From a virus, in IMG/VR virus record IMGVR_UViG_3300031696_000001, positions 1-62,169 of that record: 62,169 nucleotides of DNA, one strand, 5' to 3'. Each line of letters starts with the position of its first letter. Position 1 is the first letter of the stretch. Shown one piece after another: positions 29,341-38,871 of the stretch. The notes below the pieces were generated by a model, which made no database searches, had not been told where the DNA came from, and was given only the letters and a program-made list of their open reading frames with translations. The position numbers and the translations under genes were made by a program.

Positions 29341-31564
29341 ATTATATACTAAAGTAAATAAGCTCATTACAAACTCTGTTATAGTTAATAAGAACAGGGG
29401 TAGGACTTGGTTATATGGGTATAATGAAAAGTATGATGTGGTTGTTATATCAAAGACAGGTCAGATTGGATCTGTTATAGATATTAATGGGCTAAAGATT
29501 GCATTACCAAAACCCCCTAAAGATGTATATAAAAGAGATAATAAAAAAGAAGAACAATACTGGCACTCTACTCCAATACCAAAGGAATTAAATAGGATAA
29601 AATCTATATTTCAGTGGCATGATACTCCTGATATATTTAAGGATAAGTGGGTTGACTATATAGAATCAGAGTTTGATAAACGAGAACAGGGTTATTGGTT
29701 TATGAATAATGGGGTTCCCACTTATATAACAGGAACTCATTACATGTACCTTCAGTGGACTAAGATTGATGTCGGAAATCCCGACTTCAGAGAAGCTAAT
29801 AGAATTTTCTATTTATTTTGGGAGGCATGCAAAGCTGATAAAAGAAGTTTTGGTATGTGTTATTTAAAAATAAGACGTTCAGGATTTTCTTTTATGAGTT
29901 CTTGCGAGGGAGTTAATCAAGCTACTATTACTAAAGACTCAAGAATAGGTATACTTTCTAAAAGTGGAGCAGATGCTAAAAAAATGTTTACAGATAAAGT
30001 AGTACCTATATCTAATAATTATCCATTCTTTTTTAAACCTATACAGGATGGTATGGATAAACCTAAAACTGAATTAGCATATAGAGTTCCTGCGTCTAAG
30101 ATTACTAAAAAGAATATGTTTCATTTAACAGATGATGAGTTAGAGGGATTAGATACAACTATTGACTGGAAAAATACTGGAGACAATAGTTATGATGGTG
30201 AAAAATTACAATTACTCTTACATGATGAGAGTGGTAAATGGGAACGTCCAGATAACATACTTAATAACTGGCGTGTAACTAAAACATGTTTACGATTAGG
30301 GAGTAAAGTTATTGGTAAATGTATGATGGGATCAACATCAAATGCTTTAGATAAAGGTGGGAGAAATTTTAAATCTCTTTTTGATGATTCTCTTCCTTCT
30401 AAAAGAAATGCAAATGGTCAAACAAAAAGTGGATTGTATTGCTTATTTGTTCCTATGGAATGGAACTTTGAGGGATATATAGATGTGTATGGAATGCCTG
30501 TATTTAAAACTCCAAAAGTTCCCATAATGGGAATTGATGGGGAATTAATTACTATAGGAGCTATTAACTATTGGGAAAATGAAGTTGCATCTTTATCTCA
30601 AGATCCAGATGCGTTAAATGAATTTTATAGACAATTCCCTCGTACTGAGTCACATGCGTTTAGAGATGAAAGTAAGCAATCTATCTTTAACTTAACAAAA
30701 ATATATCAACAGGTAGATTACAATGATTCTTTAATAATAGATCATCACATTACAAGAGGATCTTTTTCTTGGGAAAACGGAATAAAAGATACTAAAGTAA
30801 TATGGTCTCCAAATAAGCATGGTAGATTTTTAGTGAGTTGGACTCCGCCTCCTGGTATGGATAATAAAGTTATAATGCAAAGAGGTAATAAAAAACCAGG
30901 GAACGAACATATTGGTTCATTTGGATGTGACTCTTATGATATTTCTGGAGTAGTTGTAGGTAAGGGGTCTAATGGAGCATTACATGGATTGACTAAATTT
31001 ACTATGGATCAAGCGCCAAGTAATCACTTTTTTTTAGAATATATTGCCAGACCACAAACTGCGGAGATATTTTTTGAAGAAGTTTTAATGGCATGTGTTT
31101 ATTATGGAATGCCAATACTTTGTGAAAATAATAAGCCCAGATTATTATATCACTTTAAGAATAGAGGTTATAGGGGGTATTCATTAAACCGACCAGATAA
31201 AGTATATACAAAATTATCTAAAACAGAAAAAGAATTAGGAGGTATTCCTAATACATCTGAAGACGTTAAACAATCACATGCTTCTGCGATTGAATCATAT
31301 ATTGAGAAGCATATAGGTATTGATTTTAATGGAGATTACAGAGAGGCTGGTGATATGGGAGTAATGTATTTTGGAAAAACTTTAGAGGATTGGGCAAAGT
31401 TTGATATAAGTAATAGAACTAAATTTGATGCCGCTATTAGTTCTGGATTAGCTATCATGGCTAATCAGAAGCATTTATATACACCATCTAAACAAAAATC
31501 AAAAATAAGTATTAACTTTGCAAGATATAATAATTCAAGCAATACAAGCAATATAATTACATGA
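29318..31564 (+). CDS. terL: large terminase subunit (crAss-like type)
   Basis: A 748-residue packaging ATPase/nuclease. The Walker A is the unusual KIRRSGFSF (184-192), followed by the Walker B LLLHDESGKW (299-308, Asp 303-Glu 304). The nuclease begins with SFGCDSYDISG (534-544, metal Asp 538), then CENNKPRLLYHF near 605. The RRSG.S/HDE.GKW combination is typical of terminases in crAss-like and related Bacteroidota phages. It overlaps the portal gene by four bases. Confidence 0.94.
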   Translation: MQSQDQNKLYTKVNKLITNSVIVNKNRGRTWLYGYNEKYDVVVISKTGQIGSVIDINGLKIALPKPPKDVYKRDNKKEEQYWHSTPIPKELNRIKSIFQWHDTPDIFKDKWVDYIESEFDKREQGYWFMNNGVPTYITGTHYMYLQWTKIDVGNPDFREANRIFYLFWEACKADKRSFGMCYLKIRRSGFSFMSSCEGVNQATITKDSRIGILSKSGADAKKMFTDKVVPISNNYPFFFKPIQDGMDKPKTELAYRVPASKITKKNMFHLTDDELEGLDTTIDWKNTGDNSYDGEKLQLLLHDESGKWERPDNILNNWRVTKTCLRLGSKVIGKCMMGSTSNALDKGGRNFKSLFDDSLPSKRNANGQTKSGLYCLFVPMEWNFEGYIDVYGMPVFKTPKVPIMGIDGELITIGAINYWENEVASLSQDPDALNEFYRQFPRTESHAFRDESKQSIFNLTKIYQQVDYNDSLIIDHHITRGSFSWENGIKDTKVIWSPNKHGRFLVSWTPPPGMDNKVIMQRGNKKPGNEHIGSFGCDSYDISGVVVGKGSNGALHGLTKFTMDQAPSNHFFLEYIARPQTAEIFFEEVLMACVYYGMPILCENNKPRLLYHFKNRGYRGYSLNRPDKVYTKLSKTEKELGGIPNTSEDVKQSHASAIESYIEKHIGIDFNGDYREAGDMGVMYFGKTLEDWAKFDISNRTKFDAAISSGLAIMANQKHLYTPSKQKSKISINFARYNNSSNTSNIIT

Positions 31565-33996
31565 AAGATGTTACAATAAAAATACAGTCTACTGCTTTCC
31601 CTGATCAATTTGCTTCTGACAAAGAAAAAGCTAAAATTGAATTTGGTTTAAAAGTAGGTCAAGCAATACAATATGAGTGGTTTAGAAAGGATGGTAATGG
31701 ATGTAGGTTTTATGATCAGTGGGGAGAATTTCATAGATTAAGATTATATGCACGTGGAGAACAATCAGTAGCTAAGTATAAAAATGAATTAGCTGTAGAT
31801 GGTGATTTATCTTATTTAAATTTAGATTGGACACCAGTACCTATAATACCTAAATTTGTAGATATAGTGGTTAATGGTATGTCTGATAGATTATTTAAAG
31901 TTAATTGTACTGCTATGGACGCTATGTCAGCTGAGAAGAGAAGTGAGTTTCAGGATATGGTACAAACTAATGTTGTAGCTCAAGACTTATTTAAACAAAT
32001 AGAAAAAGACTTTCAGATGGAGGTGTTTCAGGTTGATCCTAAGACACTACCAACAAGTGATGCTGAAATGGAATTATATATGCAGCTCAATTATAAGCCA
32101 GGGATTGAAATAGCAAATGAAATAGCAATAGATACAATGTTTCGGGAAAATCATTATTCTGATACAAGAAAAAGAATTGACCTTGATATTACTACTTTAG
32201 GTATAGGTATAGCTAAACATAGTTTTCAGAAAGGGGATGGTATTAAGGTTGAGTATGTTGATCCTGCTAATGTTGTTTATAGTTACACAGAAGACCCTTA
32301 TTTTAAAGATACATTCTATTGGGGAGAAATAAAAACTGTTCCTATTGGAGAGGTAGTTAAAATTGATCCAACTGTTACTCTTGAACAGATGGAAGAAATA
32401 TCTAAGTACAGCCAGTCTTGGTATGATTATTATAATAGTCAGGCAATGTATAATAACAGCATGTTTTCAAGAGATACTTGTACTCTTTTATATTTTAATT
32501 ATAAAAGCACAAACAGTTTTGTTTACAAGAAAAAACAAATGGCTGAAGGTACATTTAAAACTGTAGAAAAAGATGATGAGTTTAATCCTCCTCAAGAAAT
32601 GATGGATGAAGGGAATTTTGAAAGAGTAGAAAAAAGAATTGATGTTTGGTATGAAGGTGTTATGGTGATGGGAACAAACATTATGTTAGAATGGAAGATG
32701 ATGGAGAATATGGTTAGACCAAATTCTGCAAACCAATATGCAATGCCTAACTATGTAGCTTGTGCTCCAAGAATGTATAAAGGAAATTTAGAATCTTTAG
32801 TTAGAAGAATGATTCCTTTTGCTGATTTAATTCAAATAAGTCATTTGAAGATACAGCAAGTTGTAGCTAAAGTAGTTCCCGATGGAGTGTTTATAGATGC
32901 TGATGGATTAAATGAAATTGATTTAGGAACTGGTCAGGCATATAATCCTGAAGATGCTTTGCGATTATATTTTCAAACAGGTTCTGTTATTGGTAGAAGT
33001 TATACTCAAGATGGAGAATATAATAATGCTAAAGTACCAATTACTCAACTTACTTCTAATAGTGGTCAGAGTAAAATGCAAATGCTCATAGGGAATTATA
33101 ATCATTATTTAGGAATGTTAAGGCAGGTAACTGGGCTTAATGAAGCAAGAGATGCTTCTACTCCTGATCCAAATTCTTTAGTTGGAGTTCAGAAGTTAGC
33201 GGCTTTAAATTCTAATGTAGCAACACGACACATTTTACAATCAAGTCTTTATATAACTAAAACCTTAGCAGAATGCTTATCTATAAGAACAGCTGATGTT
33301 TTAGAGTATGCTGATTTTAGAGAGGAGTTTGCAATGCAAATAGGTAAATATAATTTAGGAATATTAGAAGATATTAAAAATCTTTATTTACATGACTTTG
33401 GTATATTTATAGAAATGAGTCCAGATGAAGAAGAAAAAGCTCAATTAGAAACTAATATTCAAATGGCCCTACAGCAAGGTGGGATTGACTTGGAGGATGC
33501 TATTGATATTAGAACTATCAATAATTTAAAAATGGCTAACCAGTTGTTAAAGGTTAAGCGTAAGCAAAGTGCTGCTGAGAAGAGAGAACAAGAACAACAA
33601 GCTCAAGCTATGCAAAATCAGCAACAACAACAACTTCAACAACAGGCTGCTCAAGCTGCAATGCAGCAAAGTCAACAGGAAATGCAGACTAAGATTCAAA
33701 TTAAACAGGCTGAGATAGCTTTTGAAATAGAAAAACAAAAGAATGAGGCGGATCTTAAGCGTCAATTAATGCAGGTTGAGTTTAATATGAATATGCAGTT
33801 AAGAGGAATGGATGAGCAGAAGATTGACGCAAGAGAAACTCAGAGAGAGGATGCAAAAGCAAAGCGTATAAGTCAGGCTGGAACTCAACAATCTAAAATG
33901 ATTACTCAGAGAAAAACAGGAGGAACACCTATAAATTTTGAATCTAATGAAGATAGTTTAGATGGTTTTGATTTAGCTGAATTCAACCCAAGATAG
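31561..33996 (+). CDS. portal protein
   Basis: An 811-residue portal of the crAss-like/Bacteroidota podovirus type. WTPVPIIPKFVDIVVNGMSD near residue 95 and DPANVVYSYTEDPYFKDTFYW near 240 are in the clip/wing parts, and VTGLNEARDASTPDPNSLVG near 530 is a highly patterned portal segment. The C-terminal 140 residues form a Gln-rich helical barrel (QQQQQLQQQAAQ) followed by acidic and Arg-rich residues. It follows the large terminase directly and precedes the scaffold. Confidence 0.9.
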   Translation: MKDVTIKIQSTAFPDQFASDKEKAKIEFGLKVGQAIQYEWFRKDGNGCRFYDQWGEFHRLRLYARGEQSVAKYKNELAVDGDLSYLNLDWTPVPIIPKFVDIVVNGMSDRLFKVNCTAMDAMSAEKRSEFQDMVQTNVVAQDLFKQIEKDFQMEVFQVDPKTLPTSDAEMELYMQLNYKPGIEIANEIAIDTMFRENHYSDTRKRIDLDITTLGIGIAKHSFQKGDGIKVEYVDPANVVYSYTEDPYFKDTFYWGEIKTVPIGEVVKIDPTVTLEQMEEISKYSQSWYDYYNSQAMYNNSMFSRDTCTLLYFNYKSTNSFVYKKKQMAEGTFKTVEKDDEFNPPQEMMDEGNFERVEKRIDVWYEGVMVMGTNIMLEWKMMENMVRPNSANQYAMPNYVACAPRMYKGNLESLVRRMIPFADLIQISHLKIQQVVAKVVPDGVFIDADGLNEIDLGTGQAYNPEDALRLYFQTGSVIGRSYTQDGEYNNAKVPITQLTSNSGQSKMQMLIGNYNHYLGMLRQVTGLNEARDASTPDPNSLVGVQKLAALNSNVATRHILQSSLYITKTLAECLSIRTADVLEYADFREEFAMQIGKYNLGILEDIKNLYLHDFGIFIEMSPDEEEKAQLETNIQMALQQGGIDLEDAIDIRTINNLKMANQLLKVKRKQSAAEKREQEQQAQAMQNQQQQQLQQQAAQAAMQQSQQEMQTKIQIKQAEIAFEIEKQKNEADLKRQLMQVEFNMNMQLRGMDEQKIDARETQREDAKAKRISQAGTQQSKMITQRKTGGTPINFESNEDSLDGFDLAEFNPR

Positions 33997-34023
33997 ACCT
34001 TAATGAAACAATAAAAATAGTAT

Positions 34024-34031
34024 TAACTTTG
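34024..34031 (+). promoter_or_regulatory. promoter box of the scaffold-capsid operon
   Basis: TAACTTTG, a TAnnTTTG variant, 20 bases before the scaffold ATG. It would raise expression of scaffold and capsid above that of the portal. Confidence 0.65.
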
Positions 34032-34051
34032 CACAAATTAAATTAAATAAA

Positions 34052-35158
34052 ATGGAAACAGAAGAAAAATTTATCGTCAAGGACGTTAGTGGGGTTGAAA
34101 AATCCAAAGTAGAGGTTGAAGAGCAGTTACTTAAAGAGCATGAAGAAAAATTTGATCCAGTAAGTAATGAGGATTCAATAGACAAGGTAGATATACCTGT
34201 AGAAGAAACTCCCGTATCAGAGTTAAATGATGCAGACGTTCTTTCTTATATTAAGAATAGGTATGATAAAGATATTGAATCAGTAGATCAGTTGTTTGAA
34301 ACGAAAGAATCAAATGAAGAATTACCTGAAGATGTATCTGCTTATTTTAAATATAAAAAAGAGACTGGTCGTAGTATTCAAGATTTTGTTAAATTACAAC
34401 AGAATTATGATGAAATGGACAGCAACAAATTGTTGTCTCAATATTATTCTCAAACTGAAGAAGGTTTAGATAGTGAGGATATAAAAGACTTAATGGAGGA
34501 TAAGTTTGGTTATGATGAAGATTTAGATGAGCCAAGTGATATTAAGAAAATTGAGAGGGCAAAGAAAAGAGAACTTGTAAAAGCTAAAAAGTTTTTAAAC
34601 GAACAGAAAGATAAATATAACATTCCTCTTGAGTCAAGCGGGAATGGATTATCTGGAGATCAATTAGAAGATTTTAATAGCTATAAAAGTTATGTAGAGG
34701 AATCTAACACTGCAAAAGAAGCACAGAAGAAAAGGTATGATTACTTTTTAAATAAGACTGATGAGGTCTTTAACGATGAGTTCAAAGGTTTTGAGTTCAA
34801 TATCGGAGATAAGAGTATAACCTTTAAACCTGGTGATAAAGATGAGTTGAAAAGTAAACAATCTAATGTGAATAATTTCGTGGATAAGTTCATGGATAAA
34901 GAATCAGGATTGATGAATGACGCTCAGGGATATCATAGAGCTATGTCAGTAGCTATGAATCTTGACAAATTTGCTGAATTCTTTTTTAATCAAGGGATGA
35001 CGGATACTATTGATAATGTTTCTAAAAAATCAAAAAACATTAATATGGATGTACGTCCCACCCCTCAGAATTTCAGTAAAGATGGATTGAAGATTAGAGC
35101 TGTAGGCGATTCGAGCAGTGGTAAAGGACTCAAAATTAGAAGTGCAAAAAAATTATAA
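34052..35158 (+). CDS. scaffolding protein
   Basis: A 368-residue, very acidic and helical protein directly upstream of the major capsid gene, as expected for a scaffold. It has a long charged coiled coil (KIERAKKRELVKAKKFL), the segment SNKLLSQYYSQTEEGLDSED found in capsid scaffolds of related phages, and a basic C-terminal end (GKGLKIRSAKKL) that could bind the capsid protein. It should be absent from the mature virion. Confidence 0.85.
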   Translation: METEEKFIVKDVSGVEKSKVEVEEQLLKEHEEKFDPVSNEDSIDKVDIPVEETPVSELNDADVLSYIKNRYDKDIESVDQLFETKESNEELPEDVSAYFKYKKETGRSIQDFVKLQQNYDEMDSNKLLSQYYSQTEEGLDSEDIKDLMEDKFGYDEDLDEPSDIKKIERAKKRELVKAKKFLNEQKDKYNIPLESSGNGLSGDQLEDFNSYKSYVEESNTAKEAQKKRYDYFLNKTDEVFNDEFKGFEFNIGDKSITFKPGDKDELKSKQSNVNNFVDKFMDKESGLMNDAQGYHRAMSVAMNLDKFAEFFFNQGMTDTIDNVSKKSKNINMDVRPTPQNFSKDGLKIRAVGDSSSGKGLKIRSAKKL

Positions 35159-35175
35159 ATTAAAAAACAAAAAAA

Positions 35176-36627
35176 ATGCCAGTAATCACCCCCCCAGGCT
35201 TTGACTTGCAACCAAGTGGTCAGCAAGTAGCCTTAGCATCAAATTACATTACTAACTTTGATTTTCTTAATCAGTATCTTCCAGATACATATGAAAAAGA
35301 ATTTGAAAGATTTGGTAATAGAACAGTAGCATCATTCTTAAGAATGGTAGGTGCTGAAATGCCTTCAAACTCAGACCTTATCAAATGGGCTGAACAAGGA
35401 AGGTTACACACTAAATACACAGCATGTACAGCTCCAGGAGCTGTAGCAGCAGCTAATGATGTATTTACTATTCCAGGAGCACAAGTAAACCCAGGAGTTC
35501 CAGCATCAAGTGCTCCAGCAAATGGATTTACAGCTATTAGAGTAGGTCAAACAGTTATGATCTCTGATGAGACTGCAGGATCTGTATTAAGTAATAAAGG
35601 TATTGTAACAGCAGTAACATCAGTAGCACCATTTACAGTTTCAGTAGCATTCTATGAGGCAGCAGGTAAAGCTATGTTGCCAGCAGCTACAACAACTATA
35701 TTTATTTATGGTTCTGAATTCCAAAAAGGAACTGAAGGTATGGCTGGATCTATCGAAGCTCAAGACTTTATCTTTGAAAATTCTCCAATTATCATTAAGG
35801 ATACTTACGAAGTAAGTGGTTCTGACATGGCACAAATTGGATGGGTTGAGGTAACTACTGAGAATGGTGGTTCAGGATACTTATGGTACTTAAAATCTGA
35901 GCATGAAACAAGACTTCGTTTTGAAGACTATCTTGAGACTGCAATGGTTGAAGCAGTTCCAGCAGCAGCAGGTTCTGGTGCAGCAGCAATTTTACCAGGA
36001 GCTGTAGGAGGAATGGGTAATAAAGGTTCTGAAGGAGTATTCTTTGTAGTAAACAACAGAGGAAATGTTTGGAATGGAGGTAACCCAGTTGCTCTTGCAG
36101 GATTTGATAATGTAATCCAAAGATTAGATAAGCAAGGTGCTATTGAAGAAAATGTTATTTTCTGTAATAGACAATTCTCATTCGATATTGATGATATGTT
36201 AGCTGCACAAAACTCTTACGGAGCAGGTGGAACTTCATATGGTTTATTTGACAATGACGAAGAAATGGCTTTAAACTTAGGTTTCACAGGATTCCGTAGA
36301 GGTTATGATTTCTACAAGTCTGACTGGAAATACTTAAATGATCCTACAATGAGAGGTGGTTTAACAGGAGGTGCAATCAACGGACTTATGGTTCCAGCTG
36401 GTTCAACTACTGTATATGACCAAATCTTAGGTAAGAACGCTAAGAGACCATTCTTACATGTAAGATACAGAGCTTCTGAAACTGAAGATAGACGTTACAA
36501 AACTTGGATCACTGGTTCAGCTGGTGGAGCAAGAACATCTTCTTTAGATGCAATGACTGTTAATTTCTTATCTGAAAGAGCTGTATGTACTTTAGGTGCA
36601 AACAACTTCTTCTTATTTAGAGATTAA
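35176..36627 (+). CDS. major capsid protein
   Basis: A 483-residue HK97-type capsid candidate. The start FDLQPSGQQVALASNYITNF with YLPDTYEKEFERFGN, then SFLRMVGAEMPSNSDLIKWA and EQGRLHTKY, is typical of the crAss-like/Bacteroidota podovirus capsids. Gly/Ala-rich strands follow. A perfect terminator stands 17 bases after the stop and codon choice is clean, both signs of high expression. Scaffold upstream and ring proteins downstream fix the role. Confidence 0.93.
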   Translation: MPVITPPGFDLQPSGQQVALASNYITNFDFLNQYLPDTYEKEFERFGNRTVASFLRMVGAEMPSNSDLIKWAEQGRLHTKYTACTAPGAVAAANDVFTIPGAQVNPGVPASSAPANGFTAIRVGQTVMISDETAGSVLSNKGIVTAVTSVAPFTVSVAFYEAAGKAMLPAATTTIFIYGSEFQKGTEGMAGSIEAQDFIFENSPIIIKDTYEVSGSDMAQIGWVEVTTENGGSGYLWYLKSEHETRLRFEDYLETAMVEAVPAAAGSGAAAILPGAVGGMGNKGSEGVFFVVNNRGNVWNGGNPVALAGFDNVIQRLDKQGAIEENVIFCNRQFSFDIDDMLAAQNSYGAGGTSYGLFDNDEEMALNLGFTGFRRGYDFYKSDWKYLNDPTMRGGLTGGAINGLMVPAGSTTVYDQILGKNAKRPFLHVRYRASETEDRRYKTWITGSAGGARTSSLDAMTVNFLSERAVCTLGANNFFLFRD

Positions 36628-36643
36628 TAAATAACAATAATTC

Positions 36644-36670
36644 GGGGAGGAGAAATCCTCCCCTTTTTTT
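36644..36670 (+). terminator. strong terminator after the capsid gene
   Basis: GGGGAGGA-GAAA-TCCTCCCC (36644-36663), a perfect 8-bp GC-rich stem with a GNRA-type loop, followed by seven T. Confidence 0.92.
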
Positions 36671-36693
36671 AAATTTAATTAAATTATAATAAA

Positions 36694-37449
36694 ATGAAAA
36701 AAGCAACAACCGCTGTTTCAAGACAGTACAGATTAAAAAGAGACGTAGCACCATTATGTTTTATGTTAGCGTCAAACCACAATAAAAGATCCTCATTACT
36801 TTATTTTGATGAAGACACTAATACCAACAGACCACTTCGTTACGCAAGGAATCAGAAAAGCCCATTTGAAGATGAGCAAGATGGAAATGCTATTTTAGAG
36901 CCTGTTGTATTTGAAGATGGATTTTTAAATGTAGATAGATCAAATCAAGTTCTTCAAGAGTTTTTATCTTATCATCCAGGAAATGGAATGATATTTGAAG
37001 AAATAGATAATAAAAAAGATGCAGCTGCAGAGTTAGAGATTGAAGAATTAATTTTAGATGCTCAACTTTTAGCAAGAGATTTAGATATCAAAATGCTGGA
37101 GACGGTATCAAGAGTTCTTATAGGATCTGCAGCAGATAAACTAAGTACAGCAGAACTTAAAAGAGATATATTAGTTTTCTCAAGAAATTATCCTGAAGAA
37201 TTTATTGATGTATTAAATGATCCTGCATTACAAATGTATGATGATGTAGTTCAATTTTTTGGAGTAGGGTATCTTATTATGAAAAATCAAAATAGAGACG
37301 TGTACTTTAACTTGATAAAAAATAAAAGTAAAATGTTAACAGTACCTTATGGAGAAGACCCTACAGATATTGTTGCTTCTTACTTCCAAACAGATGATGG
37401 TGTAGAAACATATAAGCTATTATCTAATACAATGAAAAAAAAGAAATAA
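36694..37449 (+). CDS. conserved capsid-operon protein (251 aa)
   Basis: A 251-residue protein with RPLRYARNQKSPFEDEQDGN near residue 46, VFEDGFLNVDRSNQVLQEFL and an acidic helical middle. The RYARNQ.SPF.DEQDG start is characteristic of a protein that follows the capsid gene in Bacteroidota podoviruses; the function is not known to me. It is bracketed by two terminators, so it forms a separate unit. Confidence 0.7.
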   Translation: MKKATTAVSRQYRLKRDVAPLCFMLASNHNKRSSLLYFDEDTNTNRPLRYARNQKSPFEDEQDGNAILEPVVFEDGFLNVDRSNQVLQEFLSYHPGNGMIFEEIDNKKDAAAELEIEELILDAQLLARDLDIKMLETVSRVLIGSAADKLSTAELKRDILVFSRNYPEEFIDVLNDPALQMYDDVVQFFGVGYLIMKNQNRDVYFNLIKNKSKMLTVPYGEDPTDIVASYFQTDDGVETYKLLSNTMKKKK

Positions 37450-37474
37450 AAATTTCTAATTATAACTCAGAAAG

Positions 37475-37502
37475 AGCATCCTAATAAGGGTGCTTTTTTT
37501 TT
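37475..37502 (+). terminator. terminator after the 251-residue gene
   Basis: AGCATCCT-AATA-AGGGTGCT (37475-37494), an 8-bp stem with one G-U pair, followed by a run of T. A promoter box follows within a few bases. Confidence 0.88.
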
Positions 37503-37505
37503 GTT

Positions 37506-37513
37506 TATATTTG
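37506..37513 (+). promoter_or_regulatory. promoter box of the 92-residue structural gene
   Basis: TATATTTG 33 bases before the ATG at 37547, immediately downstream of a terminator. Confidence 0.65.
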
Positions 37514-37546
37514 CACTTTATTAACCCATTAAAACCTTTTTATAAA

Positions 37547-37825
37547 ATGGAAAAATTTATCAAAGTTACAAATGCTCCTATTACTAATGCATTAATTAGT
37601 CTTAGCGGAGTAAAATCAATCGGTACAACATCTGCAACTGCAACAACAGTTGTGATCAAGTACATGGATGGAACAGCTACTACAGTAACAACTGCAGCAC
37701 AAGTTGCTCACAATGTTTATAATGCTATTGTTATTGCTCATGAAGCTGCTTTAGTTACAAGTTGGACAAGACCAATGTATTCTATTGCATTGCCTAAAGC
37801 TGTAACAAGTATTGTAAATGCTTAA
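37547..37825 (+). CDS. small structural protein, head decoration candidate (92 aa)
   Basis: A 92-residue Thr/Ala/Val-rich beta protein: FIKVTNAPITNALISLSGVK, ATATTVVIKYMDGTATTVTT, ending YSIALPKAVTSIVNA. The ATG at 37547 is chosen because it follows the promoter box with the usual A/T leader; an earlier in-frame ATG lies inside the terminator. Its own promoter and terminator imply high, separate expression, as for capsid cement or decoration proteins. The role is inferred from composition and position. Confidence 0.6.
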   Translation: MEKFIKVTNAPITNALISLSGVKSIGTTSATATTVVIKYMDGTATTVTTAAQVAHNVYNAIVIAHEAALVTSWTRPMYSIALPKAVTSIVNA

Positions 37826-37852
37826 TTAGTTTAAGTATATCAGTAAATAAAG

Positions 37853-37887
37853 AGAGGTCTACAAATAAAGTGGGCCTCTTTTTTTTT
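37853..37887 (+). terminator. terminator after the 92-residue gene
   Basis: AGAGGTCTAC-AAATAAA-GTGGGCCTCT (37853-37879) pairs over 10 bp including G-U pairs and runs into nine T. The T run merges with the next promoter box. Confidence 0.85.
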
Positions 37888-37889
37888 AT

Positions 37890-37897
37890 TATCTTTG
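37890..37897 (+). promoter_or_regulatory. promoter box of the ring/tail operon
   Basis: TATCTTTG fused to the T run of the preceding terminator, 20 bases before the ATG at 37917. Confidence 0.72.
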
Positions 37898-37915
37898 TAA
37901 AAATGTTTAAATAAT

Positions 37916-38869
37916 ATGGCTGCATCAATAAACGAAGTAAGAAATACTGTATTAGCAATAGCGAATAAAAATAACTACGGATATATATCTCCTCAGGACT
38001 TTAACCTTTATGCTAAACAAGCTCAAATGGATATGTTTGAGGATTACTTTTATTCATATAATAATTGGATTAATAGAGAAAATGGAAGAACTTCAGGAAC
38101 AGGATATGCAAATATAACCAAGGGGTTAGTTGAGGTAATAGATGGGTTTTCAACTCAAGTTTTTTTAGCTCAAAATATTTCTAATACTTTCTCTTTACCT
38201 AATGATTTTTATTTAATTAATAAATTATTTTATTATTCTACCCCTTTATTTACAGGAACCGCAACAACTGTACTTGCTAATTCATTGGTAGATTTTAATG
38301 CTGTAGGATGGAATACAATACCAGCATCATCTCCAACACCTAAAATAGGATCGTTAATAGTAAACACAACTACCTTAAAACAAGCTTATGTTACTGGAGT
38401 TGTAAGTACAACTCAAATAACTTTAAGTGATAATATATTTAATGTTATTGGAGAATCTTATATAATATATTCTAACACTAATATTAGGGAGGTGGAACGA
38501 GTAAGTCAAAATAAAATATTTTTGTTAACTAATTCTATGTTAACAGCACCAACTAAAACTTATCCAGCATATGTATTAGGTGGTAATATAGTTACTATAT
38601 ATCCTTCTACAATTTTAAATGCTGGAGATATACAAGCTCAATATGTAAGGTATCCACTTTCTCCAAGATGGACATACTTAAATTTAGAATTAGGAGAGCC
38701 ACAATTTGATCCAACACAATCTGACTTTCAAGAGTTTGAATTACCAGATTCTGATGAGCCTACGTTAATAGCAAAAATTTGTCAGTATGTAGGAATAGAA
38801 ATTAGAGAGGCTGATGTTTATAATTTTGGGGCAACTGAAGAAGGTAACGATACACAAGAAACAAGTTAA
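37916..38869 (+). CDS. ring/head-tail connector protein (crAss-like, 317 aa)
   Basis: A 317-residue protein starting MAASINEVRNTVLAIANKNN, then YGYISPQDFNLYAKQAQMDM, a helical start typical of the first connector/ring protein in crAss-like phages. The middle is beta-rich and the end acidic (DSDEPTLIAKICQYVGIEIR). It would sit below the portal as the first ring of the tail. It is followed two bases later by the second connector gene. Confidence 0.78.
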   Translation: MAASINEVRNTVLAIANKNNYGYISPQDFNLYAKQAQMDMFEDYFYSYNNWINRENGRTSGTGYANITKGLVEVIDGFSTQVFLAQNISNTFSLPNDFYLINKLFYYSTPLFTGTATTVLANSLVDFNAVGWNTIPASSPTPKIGSLIVNTTTLKQAYVTGVVSTTQITLSDNIFNVIGESYIIYSNTNIREVERVSQNKIFLLTNSMLTAPTKTYPAYVLGGNIVTIYPSTILNAGDIQAQYVRYPLSPRWTYLNLELGEPQFDPTQSDFQEFELPDSDEPTLIAKICQYVGIEIREADVYNFGATEEGNDTQETS

Positions 38870-38871
38870 CT